Assembly (NCBI GenBank): GCA_020636355.1
Contig: JACJYB010000022.1
Span: 1 to 44,146 of the forward strand
Source of the DNA: Lewinellaceae bacterium
GTDB lineage: Bacteria; Bacteroidota; Bacteroidia; Chitinophagales; Saprospiraceae
DNA length: 44,146 nt
Reading direction: 5' to 3'
The position numbers and the translations under genes are program-made. This document shows positions 9,201-16,719 of the stretch, piece by piece. How positions within the stretch are numbered: position 1 is the stretch's first letter; every line of letters begins with the position of its first letter. Under the pieces are notes generated by a model that was not told where the DNA came from, made no database searches, and worked only from the letters and a program-made list of their open reading frames with translations.

Positions 9201-9405
9201 AGTGCGGCTCATACTCATATGCTTCATGGATGGTCAGCCGCTGTGGGGCCGATCCATCTGATTTAGCCACCCAGATGTCTCCCTGGAAAGAAAAGGCAAT
9301 GGACTGACCGTCCGGACTTATGGCCGGATAGCGAATGATGGGTTGTGCATCAATTGAAAAATAGGAAAGCAGGAGCAGAATTGTCAGGTTCAGATACCTT
9401 GTCAT
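6202..9405 (-). CDS. Secreted tricorn-like S41 protease with PD40 beta-propeller
   Basis: This 1067-residue protein has an N-terminal signal peptide (hydrophobic LTILLLLSYFSI, likely cut near residue 20). Many PD40/WD-like blades follow (repeats such as SPDGQSIAFSFQGDIWVA and WSPDGMSIVFIGNR) through about residue 560, then a lysine/aspartate-rich linker. The tricorn C-terminal half follows with a PDZ domain (about 765-850) and the S41 catalytic domain. The likely catalytic serine is S971 in SSYSNAEIF, and the likely catalytic histidine is H743 in NSSHMGLFG. In archaeal tricorn the residue after the serine is Asp; here it is Asn972. Tricorn proteins trim oligopeptides. With a signal peptide this one should act in the periplasm or outside, probably in peptide scavenging. 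The gene stands alone between M14 and alaS. Confidence 0.92.
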   Translation of the reverse strand: MTRYLNLTILLLLSYFSIDAQPIIRYPAISPDGQSIAFSFQGDIWVAKSDGSAPQRLTIHEAYEYEPHWSPDGMSIVFIGNRFGNDDLFTVDREGKSVKRLTYHSAADREPCWGSDGQIYFTTNRDFTSVEREYEIHTIPAQGGTPGRLLDALGYNPVLSPDGKMIAFERGSCRISREDYRGPANRDIWIYHIPSKTYHQITSFDGQDIEPAWGKDNQLYWLSAQDGRYNLFAAPISPDASAGKPRQVTNFKGTGVRYFDVGMSDIGVIERGDEILRLDLKQGKSSPIKLSLTGDDRFDPVVDKTFTNGADEYAVSPNGKMIAMTIHGDIFIKAVDKDIDRTTQLTNHPFRDRNPVWVSDSVLLFVSDRDGNYEVYSAKSSDPKQANPFLTLKFSVKRITRTPEDETELILSPDHSKVSIIQGRGKLVVMDVDSTGLLNNPVVMQDGWDTPGGVAWSPDSRWLAYALSDLDFNSEVYIQPIDNHVKPVNVTMHPRDDSQPFWSPDGSKLGFMSIRNNGDNDVWFAWLKKEDWEKSKPDWEGDKETELFADKKDGKKEDKKGSDSLEIDLDAIYERLVQVTHFPGNEGDLSISKDGETFFFTTFNGGRAGSEGDPEFKSIKWDGSELKTVLSNGRIWATQLGPKDDYLYYFATPGVINRLKLPDGKPERLPFIAKMRIDQVAEREQVFEEAWKTIEEGFYDPKFHGYDWTALKNKYKPWALAASTKQDFIYLFNELLGQLNSSHMGLFGSTPEETQRETTGKLGAEVKPVSQGVEVVHIVPNTPAANEGALQVGDIITTVNDQAVTGSGNFYQLLANTANQRTLLSIRAKDGSTREVVLRPSVSINGDLYDEWVQQRKDLTTKYSNGRLGYIHIQGMNWPSFERFERELMASGSGKEGVVIDVRYNGGGWTTDMLMAVLNVRQHAYTIPRGAADDLKKENTRFKDHYPFGERLPLSAWTKPSIAMCNESSYSNAEIFSHAYKTLGIGKLVGKATFGAVISTGGYGLMDGSFVRLPFRAWYVKATGKNMEHGPAVPDIQVENDPEYKVGDDQQLKAAVDVLLREVNSKN

Positions 9406-9599
9406 CTCGGTAAATTTTGATACCCAATAATAACCATTTCAGGCAATTTACCGGTCAATCAACCGGATTAATGCGCCTTGCGAGTACCAACTTAGACAGA
9501 ATCCGACAGGTAGTCCAGTTAAAAGACTTCAACCTAAGTCTAATAGACAACTAAACCAACTCAATAAACCAAAGACTTAAAGAAGGAATAATACGTCCA

Positions 9600-9617
9600 T
9601 GACCGTACGAACGGTCA
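9600..9617. promoter_or_regulatory. 18-base inverted repeat between the M14 and tricorn-like genes
   Basis: TGACCGT and ACGGTCA are perfect inverted arms around ACGA. It lies 50 bases after the M14 stop and about 195 bases before the tricorn-like start. No T-run follows on the minus strand, so it could be a weak terminator or a dimeric regulator site. The rest of 9406-9667 shows nothing I can name. Confidence 0.35.
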
Positions 9618-9667
9618 CCTATTCGTAAAAAATACCAATGAACCGGCCATTATCATTTGCCACCGTT

Positions 9668-12283
9668 TCATTCCCCTACCCGCTCGCAGGCGTTGGATGA
9701 GATCATAGATCCAAAAAAAATCCCGTTCATCATGAGCTTGGTTGTTCCGTACCAAAATGCCCGGAAATTGAGGTCATCCGCAAAATTGATGACCCGCCCA
9801 CGACCTAATTGATTGACGATCACCTCCGGGCTTCCATCGAGTTCGCTCAAATAGGCTGACGGTACATAACCACTTAACCGCGCATGGTCAGTATAAAGAA
9901 CCGGGGCCGCATTTTTATTGACCGGTGAATCGAATAAGGTGTTTCCACGTCGGAAAACAGGCAATTGCTCCCGGGTATAGCCAAACGAAAGCGGATGAGT
10001 GAGGTCCATTTTTGCCTGCATGATGGCGCCGGCTATGTATCGCGTACGCTGATAATCACCAAGTTCTCCATAAGGCAAGGTGGTATCATTTCCCTTCAGG
10101 CTTTTGCGACCTACTTTGGCGAGGCTATTGGATGTTGCCCAAAGTGCGGCACCCTCCATATTTATGAGAATGCCTCCTCCTTGCACCCAGGACTTCAATT
10201 GTTCTACGCCTGCCTGACTGATACGGGGTGATCCATCCGGGATGATGACCGTCGTATAACGATTCAAATCCAAGCGGGAAAAATCTGTCGAGGGAATTAA
10301 TGTGACAGGTATCTCAAAGCGCTGATCCAGCATGAACCAAATCTCACCGGCATCACTTGACTGGATGCCTTCTCCAATAACCAGGGCTATCTTTGGTTCC
10401 TGGATTGCTGATGTATTGGGACTACCCAGGTTGATCGGGTGGGTATACCCACTGGACAATGCATAAGCATTTACACCCAATTTCTGACATAGTGATTCAA
10501 GCAAAGCATGGATGGCATCCGGATCCATGGACTGGTTAGCTACCGGAAGGATAAGGCACCCGGCCGCAAAGTCTCTGTGCTCCATGCCCACCACACCCTT
10601 AAGCGGCTCATTGTTTACACGTACATGCAATCCTTTGGATAAAAGCTGATATGCGATCGAAGGCGTATAGTAATCCTCCCAGGGAACCATATAGGCATAA
10701 CTTGCTTTTCCACCCTGGATCATTCCCGGCTTGATCATTCCGTCTGCCGGATTGCCCACCAATTCCGGACGGAAACTTTTGGCATCCAGTGTGGCGTATT
10801 CCACATTATAGGCAAGAGGCATGGTCCAGGTGGATATGTCGTAGAAGATACTGTCTTCAAAATGCGTTATCGTTTCAAACAAAGCGCGCACCACCCGGTA
10901 CTGGGTCTGATCCATAGGGATGATGTAGGCATCTTCATCGAAAGCTTTACCCTGAACAGAAACGGGTTGTTTTAGGTGGTAAATGTTAATTTGTTGTTGC
11001 TTGAGTTGATCCACCAGGCGGGTAACCTTTACCGGATCTTTTTTGTCCTGAAAGACATACGCTTTGACTGGGAATGACTTTGCTTCTTTCGCATTGTCAA
11101 TAAAAAACTGCCGTTGATAGATCAACAAGTCTTTACGTAGCCCGATTGCCGCACGATAGGTCGATAATGCCGTATTCACGTGATTGCGGATGGCGTATGG
11201 AAATGAGAGCAACCCATTGTCCGTTTCCCTGAGGTGGCCGCGTGCTGACGCCTGCTCAAAGAGGATTCCCACACATCCGTTCATATCGGGATAGGAAGAG
11301 CCTTTCCCATAGTAATAGTCATCGTAATTCTGCTGTGAAAAATACAGGGAACCGATACTATCCAATGCTTTGACATGGTATTCAGCTATTGCAAAGGTGA
11401 GTTCCTGGTTTATTTTCGGAGTCAAAGGATGTACGCGTCGCTGATCACCCGGCATAAAAAAGAACGTACTATTAGAACCCATTTCATGGTGGTCCGTCAG
11501 AATATTGGGCCTCCAGGCGTAAAAATTGGCTACGCGGCCACGGGATTCGGGATGTTGCAGCAGCATCCAGTCCCGGTTAAGGTCGAACCAGTAGTGATTG
11601 GTACGGCCACCCGGCCAAGGTTCATGCAATTCTTCCGAGGCCGGATCAGCGATCAATTCCTGTCCCTTGTAACTGTTTACCCAACCTGAAAATCGCTGCA
11701 ACCCATCGGGGTTAAAACAAGGATCGAATAAAACCACCACGTGATCCAATATATCCATGACCTCTTTGCTCTGTCCTGCTGCCAGATAATATGCCGTCAA
11801 CAAGGCAGCATTGGCTCCGCTGGGCTCGTTGCCATGGATGCTATATCCCTGGTACAATACCGTCGGCATATCCTCAGGGTCCATACCCACATCCTGACCG
11901 GGATCGCACCAGGCCTGGTGCTTTGCCTGAATGGCCTTGATGTTCCGCTGATTTGCTGCGGACGTAATGGTTAATAACAAAAGCGGTCGGGCTTCATACG
12001 TGCGGGCATATTCTTCGACCGTAATACGATCCGATTCGCGGGCGAGCAGCAGCATGTATTGATACAGCCGGTCATGACTTACGTGCCACGCACCTACCTC
12101 GTGGCCAAGAAATGCTGCCGGCGTAGTTATGTTGGGATTGTAATTTATATCGGGAAGGTAATAGCTGAGCGTCGGCTCCTGCCCCGAAAGAGTGCATGAG
12201 GCATAAACCCCCAGAGCGATAAGAATGGACTTGGCTATTTGTGTTACTTTTGCAGGTAGAAACGGATTCAAAAACGTATGCAT
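9668..12283 (-). CDS. Secreted M14-family zinc carboxypeptidase with extra C-terminal domain
   Basis: This 871-residue exported peptidase has a signal-type hydrophobic stretch at about residues 16-30. The M14 zinc ligands are present: H150 and E153 in HGNEPSG, and a third histidine in the DHHEMG segment (H265/H266). The substrate-binding arginine is probably R237 in DLNRDW, and the general base is probably E343 in ILFEQAS. The enzyme should therefore be active on peptide C-termini or modified peptides. The catalytic domain ends near residue 370. The remaining roughly 500 residues include a stretch resembling a class I glutamine-amidotransferase-like or trehalose-utilisation-like fold (ALVIGEGIQSS..., TTVIIPDG..., QGGGILINMEG). 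The start codon shares the palindrome ATGCAT with the divergent plus-strand gene. Substrate is unknown; protein scavenging alongside the neighbouring S41 protease is plausible. Confidence 0.9.
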   Translation of the reverse strand: MHTFLNPFLPAKVTQIAKSILIALGVYASCTLSGQEPTLSYYLPDINYNPNITTPAAFLGHEVGAWHVSHDRLYQYMLLLARESDRITVEEYARTYEARPLLLLTITSAANQRNIKAIQAKHQAWCDPGQDVGMDPEDMPTVLYQGYSIHGNEPSGANAALLTAYYLAAGQSKEVMDILDHVVVLFDPCFNPDGLQRFSGWVNSYKGQELIADPASEELHEPWPGGRTNHYWFDLNRDWMLLQHPESRGRVANFYAWRPNILTDHHEMGSNSTFFFMPGDQRRVHPLTPKINQELTFAIAEYHVKALDSIGSLYFSQQNYDDYYYGKGSSYPDMNGCVGILFEQASARGHLRETDNGLLSFPYAIRNHVNTALSTYRAAIGLRKDLLIYQRQFFIDNAKEAKSFPVKAYVFQDKKDPVKVTRLVDQLKQQQINIYHLKQPVSVQGKAFDEDAYIIPMDQTQYRVVRALFETITHFEDSIFYDISTWTMPLAYNVEYATLDAKSFRPELVGNPADGMIKPGMIQGGKASYAYMVPWEDYYTPSIAYQLLSKGLHVRVNNEPLKGVVGMEHRDFAAGCLILPVANQSMDPDAIHALLESLCQKLGVNAYALSSGYTHPINLGSPNTSAIQEPKIALVIGEGIQSSDAGEIWFMLDQRFEIPVTLIPSTDFSRLDLNRYTTVIIPDGSPRISQAGVEQLKSWVQGGGILINMEGAALWATSNSLAKVGRKSLKGNDTTLPYGELGDYQRTRYIAGAIMQAKMDLTHPLSFGYTREQLPVFRRGNTLFDSPVNKNAAPVLYTDHARLSGYVPSAYLSELDGSPEVIVNQLGRGRVINFADDLNFRAFWYGTTKLMMNGIFFGSMISSNACERVGE
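12245..12252 (+). promoter_or_regulatory. Putative -7 element (TACTTTTG) for the plus-strand glycan gene set
   Basis: TACTTTTG matches TAnnTTTG exactly and ends 25 bases before the start at 12278, so a 5' leader of roughly 20 bases is predicted. The nearest TTG (12231-12233) is too close for a -33 element. The site lies inside the signal-peptide coding region of the M14 gene. Confidence 0.35.
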
Positions 12284-12589
12284 TGGATTCTGATTGTTAG
12301 CATGATTTTATTGGTCGCGGCACTATTGGTGACCAATATCTATTACCGGATCAAAGTATTAAAACTTTCCAGAAAACTAAGCCGGTCGAAGATTGAAATT
12401 TCACCCAAAATGTTGTTTCAACCCGGCTCGGAAAAGGAAGATCTCCTAAATCGTTATCCTGGTCACCGGAAGGACATCTTACAACTTGCCAGCTATATGA
12501 AGCAATCGATGCGTACATTTATCGTTTTACTGGCCGCTATCCTGTTGATAGCCTGGTTATTTAACAATGGATGGATAAATCCAATCTAA
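12278..12589 (+). CDS. Small two-helix membrane protein of unknown function
   Basis: This 103-residue protein has hydrophobic helices at about residues 3-22 and 81-97. A basic and polar segment (RIKVLKLSRKLSRSKIEIS) lies between them. I do not recognise a family. Its start codon (12278-12280) is the left half of the palindrome ATGCAT, whose right half is the start codon of the M14 gene on the other strand. Its upstream region is therefore entirely M14 coding sequence. It ends 10 bases before the oxidoreductase gene and is probably the first gene of the four-gene plus-strand set. The good codon content and the tight spacing to the next gene argue that it is real. Confidence 0.7.
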   Translation: MHWILIVSMILLVAALLVTNIYYRIKVLKLSRKLSRSKIEISPKMLFQPGSEKEDLLNRYPGHRKDILQLASYMKQSMRTFIVLLAAILLIAWLFNNGWINPI

Positions 12590-12599
12590 TCTGCCAATT

Positions 12600-13577
12600 A
12601 TGCGCATAGGAGTCGCCGGTGCCGGGCATCTGGGAAAAATCCACTTGCGGTGCATCCAACAAATATCTGAATACGAGTTGGTTGGGTTTTACGACACCAA
12701 CCCGGATACCCGTGAAATGGTTACTGCTGAGTTTGGCGTGAAGGCATTTGACGATTATACTTCTCTGGTAGCATCTTGTGATATCCTGGATATTGTCACA
12801 CCAACCGGCACCCATTACGCGCTTGCTTCGGAAGCCCTGATTACAGGTAAACACGTATTCATTGAAAAACCTGTTTGTGCTACCATGCTGGAAGCCAGGG
12901 AATTGTTGCAATTGGCCAAAAGTAAGGGCTTAAAAGTTCAGGTAGGCCATGTGGAACGGTTTAATCCGGCTTTTCAGGCAATAGAACCCTATGGATTTGA
13001 ACCCATGTTCATCGAGGGGCATCGTCTTGCCCAGTTTAATCCGCGAGGCACGGATGTATCCGTTGTCCTCGATCTGATGATCCATGATCTGGATCTGATT
13101 CTGCACCTGATCCATGCTCCGGTTAAAGAAATCCATGCCAATGGCGTGGCCGTCATCTCCCGGGAACCGGATATTTGCAATGCCCGGATCGTATTTGAAA
13201 ACGGCGCCACGGTCAACCTGACCGCAAGCAGAATCTCCTTAAAAAACATGCGCAAGTTACGCTTGTTTCAACCGCACTGTTATGTATCCATCGACTTCCT
13301 TGAAAAAGAAGTTCAAATCGTACAGCTTGCTGATGAAATCAGTCCGGATCAGGTTTCAGAGTACATTCCTCTCGATACGGGTAATGGACGAAAATACATT
13401 AAGCTTGAAAGTCCGGTCGTTCAACCCAACAATGCCATTGTTGATGAGTTGAGAAAATTTCTGCAGAGTATCCAGGAAGACCGGCCTGTCCTGGTTGATC
13501 TTGAAGACGGTACCCGCGCACTCGATATCGCATTCCGGATTATGGAGAAGATCAAAGCTTCACATGCGGTCCTTTAA
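12600..13577 (+). CDS. Gfo/Idh/MocA family NAD(P)-dependent oxidoreductase
   Basis: This 325-residue cytoplasmic enzyme opens with an N-terminal Rossmann fold (GVAGAGHLGKIH, residues 4-15). It carries the family EKP motif (E89-K90-P91) that places the catalytic lysine, and a C-terminal substrate domain with MIHDLDLILHL (H162/D163). Family members oxidise or reduce sugars and nucleotide sugars; WlbA-like enzymes oxidise the 3-position of UDP-HexNAc derivatives. The substrate cannot be read from sequence. The placement directly before a lipoprotein and a polyprenyl-phosphate sugar transferase suggests it makes a modified sugar for a surface glycan. Its 3' end overlaps the next gene by 14 bases. 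Confidence 0.88.
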   Translation: MRIGVAGAGHLGKIHLRCIQQISEYELVGFYDTNPDTREMVTAEFGVKAFDDYTSLVASCDILDIVTPTGTHYALASEALITGKHVFIEKPVCATMLEARELLQLAKSKGLKVQVGHVERFNPAFQAIEPYGFEPMFIEGHRLAQFNPRGTDVSVVLDLMIHDLDLILHLIHAPVKEIHANGVAVISREPDICNARIVFENGATVNLTASRISLKNMRKLRLFQPHCYVSIDFLEKEVQIVQLADEISPDQVSEYIPLDTGNGRKYIKLESPVVQPNNAIVDELRKFLQSIQEDRPVLVDLEDGTRALDIAFRIMEKIKASHAVL

Positions 13578-14424
13578 GTGGCTGATGGTGGTGATCCTGA
13601 TCTTCGCAGGAGGTTTCATTTCAGGGTGTTTTAAAGATATCCCTGCATTCACCTATCTGGAATTGCATCCGGCCATTTTTTACCTTCGTAACTCCGAAAT
13701 TAATTCAGACCAGGACATTACAGAATATCATCTGTATGGCTCGGAAGGCTTTTTAGGAGCTTTCCGAACAAATGCCATTGCTCCCATCGGCTTTCCAAGT
13801 TACAACAAGAACATTACCATTTTTCCCGGGGTTCGTGAAAATGGGCTTCAACTCTATCCTGCTTTCTATCCCATGCTGGAGCCTGCTATTATAGCACCCT
13901 CTACCCAGCCCGGGAGCACTGAATCAATCCAGCCCGTTTTTACTTATAAAGACGGTGTAAAATTTCGATGGCTGGAACCTTTTCGCGACCAGCTTTCACT
14001 GGACCTGGACCTGGATCAAGACAGTTTTACACATCTCAGGATTCTTCCGGGTATTGGCATTGGTGGAACGGGTGCGGGTACGGCGAATCTCACCAAAGCG
14101 CACCCTGTCATTGAGGTTACGACTTCTGCAGCCCTAACCCAACTGCCCAAAGATGGCACGCCTATCTGGATGGAAATGCATTACAAAGGAGATGTATTAC
14201 TGCAAATAGGACTCCGGGGTGTGGCTCCGGGCCTTAACCCGGTGATCAATTATAAGCTGGCCCTGTTCCCCAAAGCAGACTGGAACAAAATATATATTAA
14301 CTTTACCCCCGATGTACAATTGTCCGACCTTACGGAATATCAGGTTGTATTCCGGGCAGAGCTACCGGATACCCTATCGGAAGGGTCTGTATATCTGGAT
14401 AATATTAAATTGTTACATCTGTAG
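13564..14424 (+). CDS. Putative surface lipoprotein of the glycan gene set
   Basis: The 286-residue product begins with a basic-hydrophobic signal and a lipobox ISGC, giving lipidated C22. I chose the ATG at 13564 because it puts the signal at the N-terminus; upstream in-frame starts would add 23 residues copied from the overlapping gene. The mature part is beta-rich and contains no catalytic motif I recognise. Its end (EGSVYLDNIKLLHL) resembles the last strands of a carbohydrate-binding jelly roll, which is only a hint. The gene overlaps the oxidoreductase by 14 bases and touches the sugar transferase with no gap (TAG then ATG), so the three are almost certainly co-translated. A role in glycan attachment, sensing or export is inference. 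Confidence 0.8.
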   Translation: MRSFKWLMVVILIFAGGFISGCFKDIPAFTYLELHPAIFYLRNSEINSDQDITEYHLYGSEGFLGAFRTNAIAPIGFPSYNKNITIFPGVRENGLQLYPAFYPMLEPAIIAPSTQPGSTESIQPVFTYKDGVKFRWLEPFRDQLSLDLDLDQDSFTHLRILPGIGIGGTGAGTANLTKAHPVIEVTTSAALTQLPKDGTPIWMEMHYKGDVLLQIGLRGVAPGLNPVINYKLALFPKADWNKIYINFTPDVQLSDLTEYQVVFRAELPDTLSEGSVYLDNIKLLHL

Positions 14425-15849
14425 ATGAATCGCCAGAGACGCCTGTTAGATACGCGGATATACATCGCTGCCGATTTCCTCATGGCAGCGCTTGCCTGGA
14501 CCTTGTTCTTTATTTACCGAAAAAATCTGGAGAATGGCTCCATCCTGCTCCCGGCTGACTTGAACGACATCAACTACTTCTATGCCGTGGTGATCATCCC
14601 GATCGGATGGATTCTCTTTTATTACATCTTTGACAAATACAACGACATCTACCGACTTTCCCGCCTGGCGACCTTCACCAGGACCTTTTTCCTGAGCTTC
14701 ATGGGCGTCGTCTTTCTGTTTTTTACCCTTATCCTTGACGATTTTATTGTCAATTACCGGACCTATTACCAGTCCTTTCTGACGCTCTTCTCGCTGCATT
14801 TTCTACTCACGGTAACTTCGAGGATGATCCTGCTCACCCGGGCTTCCCGCAAATTAAAAGCTGGTCTGGTCGCTTATAACACCATCATCATTGGTGGAGA
14901 CACAACTGCTTTGGAATTGTATCAGGACATCATCTCCCGCCCGAAAAAATTGGGCCATAAATTTGTTGGCTTCATTGACAGCAATAGTAAATCAAAAAAC
15001 CTACTGGCCCAGCATCTTCCTAAGTTGGGTAATATTTCCGAGCTACCGGATATCATTGAACATCAGGAAATCGAAGAGGTATTGATCGCCATTGAAACGT
15101 CGGAACACAACCGACTGAAAAGCATCCTGAATATCCTGTTTGATTACGATGACCGGGTCTTGGTGAAGATCACCCCGGACATGTACGACATCATGTTGGG
15201 TACCGTAAAAATGAACCATGTATACGGCGCCATATTGATTGAGATCCAGCCTGTACTAATGCCCAAGTGGGAGAAAATGGTCAAGCGGCTTATGGATATC
15301 ATAATCAGTCTGATTGCATTAGTCATCCTGTTTCCACTCATCATTTACATCATCATCCGGGTACAGTTATCTTCTCCCGGACCTATCTTTTTTACGCAAG
15401 AGCGAGTCGGCCAGGGAGGTGAACCATTTAACATCATTAAGTTTAGATCCATGTTTGTGGATGCCGAACCTAATGGGCCCCAATTGTCCCATTCCGATGA
15501 TGAACGGTGTACGCCGTGGGGTCGAATTATGCGAAAATGGCGCCTCGACGAAATACCACAGTTTTGGAACGTCCTAAAAGGAGATATGTCTTTGGTTGGA
15601 CCACGTCCGGAAAGACGCTACTACATCAATAAAATCCTGCAAAAAGACCCTCACTTCAAACACCTCCTCAAAGTCCGGCCGGGAATTACCTCGTGGGGAC
15701 AAGTTAAATATGGTTATGCTTCAACCGTAGAACAGATGGTGCAACGCATGAAATTCGACATACTCTATCTGGAGAACATGTCCCTGGCACTTGATATCAA
15801 AATTATGTTTTACACCGTCCTGGTTATCCTCCAGGGAAAAGGTAAGTGA
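14425..15849 (+). CDS. Polyprenyl-phosphate sugar-1-phosphate transferase (WbaP/WcaJ-like)
   Basis: This 474-residue membrane enzyme would start a surface polysaccharide by moving a hexose-1-phosphate or HexNAc-1-phosphate onto undecaprenyl phosphate. About four membrane segments occupy residues 12-135 (near 12-30, 50-70, 86-106 and 114-136). A Rossmann-like CoA-binding-type domain (TIIIGGDTTALEL, from about 153) follows, and the bacterial sugar transferase domain spans about 285-474. That domain shows the re-entrant helix (MVKRLMDIIISLIALVIL), SSPGPIFFTQERVG, KFRSM, and LDEIPQFWNV with the catalytic Asp-Glu pair D375-E376. GDMSLVGPRPERR follows. All hallmark motifs of the family are intact. 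It is last in the plus-strand set and ends 3 bases before the convergent methyltransferase. The donor sugar is not known. Confidence 0.94.
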   Translation: MNRQRRLLDTRIYIAADFLMAALAWTLFFIYRKNLENGSILLPADLNDINYFYAVVIIPIGWILFYYIFDKYNDIYRLSRLATFTRTFFLSFMGVVFLFFTLILDDFIVNYRTYYQSFLTLFSLHFLLTVTSRMILLTRASRKLKAGLVAYNTIIIGGDTTALELYQDIISRPKKLGHKFVGFIDSNSKSKNLLAQHLPKLGNISELPDIIEHQEIEEVLIAIETSEHNRLKSILNILFDYDDRVLVKITPDMYDIMLGTVKMNHVYGAILIEIQPVLMPKWEKMVKRLMDIIISLIALVILFPLIIYIIIRVQLSSPGPIFFTQERVGQGGEPFNIIKFRSMFVDAEPNGPQLSHSDDERCTPWGRIMRKWRLDEIPQFWNVLKGDMSLVGPRPERRYYINKILQKDPHFKHLLKVRPGITSWGQVKYGYASTVEQMVQRMKFDILYLENMSLALDIKIMFYTVLVILQGKGK

Positions 15850-15852
15850 TCT

Positions 15853-16596
15853 TTACGCATTGATCGTACCCAGCCGAATGAAATAGGGAAATGTAACGCC
15901 AACCTTTGGTGCTTCCTGCAATATTTCCTTAATCTCGACCATCAGACTATCGACCGGATTCACGCCGTATTTTTGGATGTATTTTTGTACACTGGACCAG
16001 GTATTAAAATAACCTTCCAAAAGGTCCATACCCCATTCAAAAGATTGACTAAATTCTGGGCTGGGAACTTCCGCAAACGGAAAGTCAAGATTGCGGTAAT
16101 GTTCATCGACATGCTGTCTTTCCATGGAAAGAAATTCTCCGAAGGTCTTGCGGTGAAAGGCAAGCAACACTTCCTCCAACCCAGCGATTTGCAAGGATCC
16201 GTAGCCTAATGCCGCTATTTTAGCGTTGGGTTTGGCGACCCTCCTCACCTCCCGATAAAAAGCAGGAAGATCAAACCAATGGATGGCCTGGGCGATGGTC
16301 ACGAGGTCCACCGAGGAATCTGCCAAGGTGGTGTTTTCAGAAGGACAATGGATGAACGCAACATGCTTAGGCCCCTGAGCAAACCGCAGCTGTTGAGCGC
16401 TATGATCCGTAGCATAAACCTGTGTAAACCCGGGAGCGAGTTGCCTGGCCAGCTGCCCATTTCCCGTGCCTGCATCCCATAGCGTTTCCTGACCTACTAC
16501 ATGATCGAGGAGAAAATCAATCAATTCCTGCGGATACGCCGGGCGATACTGTGAGTAACCCTCCGCCTGCCGCGAAAAGTGGTCATTACCGGTCAA
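15853..16596 (-). CDS. Class I SAM-dependent methyltransferase (UbiE/YcgJ-like)
   Basis: The product has 247 residues. SAM-binding motif I is LWDAGTGNGQLARQL (residues 39-53). An acidic turn (YATDHSAQQL) and the post-I segment with DLVTIAQAIHWFD follow, typical of the type 11 methyltransferase fold. The opening FSRQAEGYSQYRPAYPQEL is characteristic of this methyltransferase group. The substrate is unknown. It is convergent with the sugar transferase (3-base gap) and divergent from the 16719 gene. A near-consensus promoter sits at 16691-16719. Nothing in the neighbourhood fixes its role. Confidence 0.88.
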   Translation of the reverse strand: MTGNDHFSRQAEGYSQYRPAYPQELIDFLLDHVVGQETLWDAGTGNGQLARQLAPGFTQVYATDHSAQQLRFAQGPKHVAFIHCPSENTTLADSSVDLVTIAQAIHWFDLPAFYREVRRVAKPNAKIAALGYGSLQIAGLEEVLLAFHRKTFGEFLSMERQHVDEHYRNLDFPFAEVPSPEFSQSFEWGMDLLEGYFNTWSSVQKYIQKYGVNPVDSLMVEIKEILQEAPKVGVTFPYFIRLGTINA

Positions 16597-16690
16597 TTCC
16601 TTTCACATTTACTGATGAACTAAATTATCATCCAGAATTAACTCCAATTTAAGTCGGTTTAACATTATGCAAATAGTTATAAGATGACAA

Positions 16691-16719
16691 CAAAGGTAAA
16701 TTGGCGAAAAGTATCACAA
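16691..16719 (-). promoter_or_regulatory. Near-consensus promoter reading toward the methyltransferase gene
   Basis: On the minus strand, TTG (16717-16719) is followed after 18 bases by TACCTTTG (16691-16698), a full match to TTG-N(17-23)-TAnnTTTG. It implies a leader of about 88 bases before the start at 16596. Its -33 element overlaps the first base of the start codon of the opposing gene at 16719. Confidence 0.6.

Noticed and set aside
13495..13563. Longer N-terminus for the 13564 lipoprotein
   Set aside because: The extra 23 residues lie in the oxidoreductase gene and would bury the lipoprotein signal.
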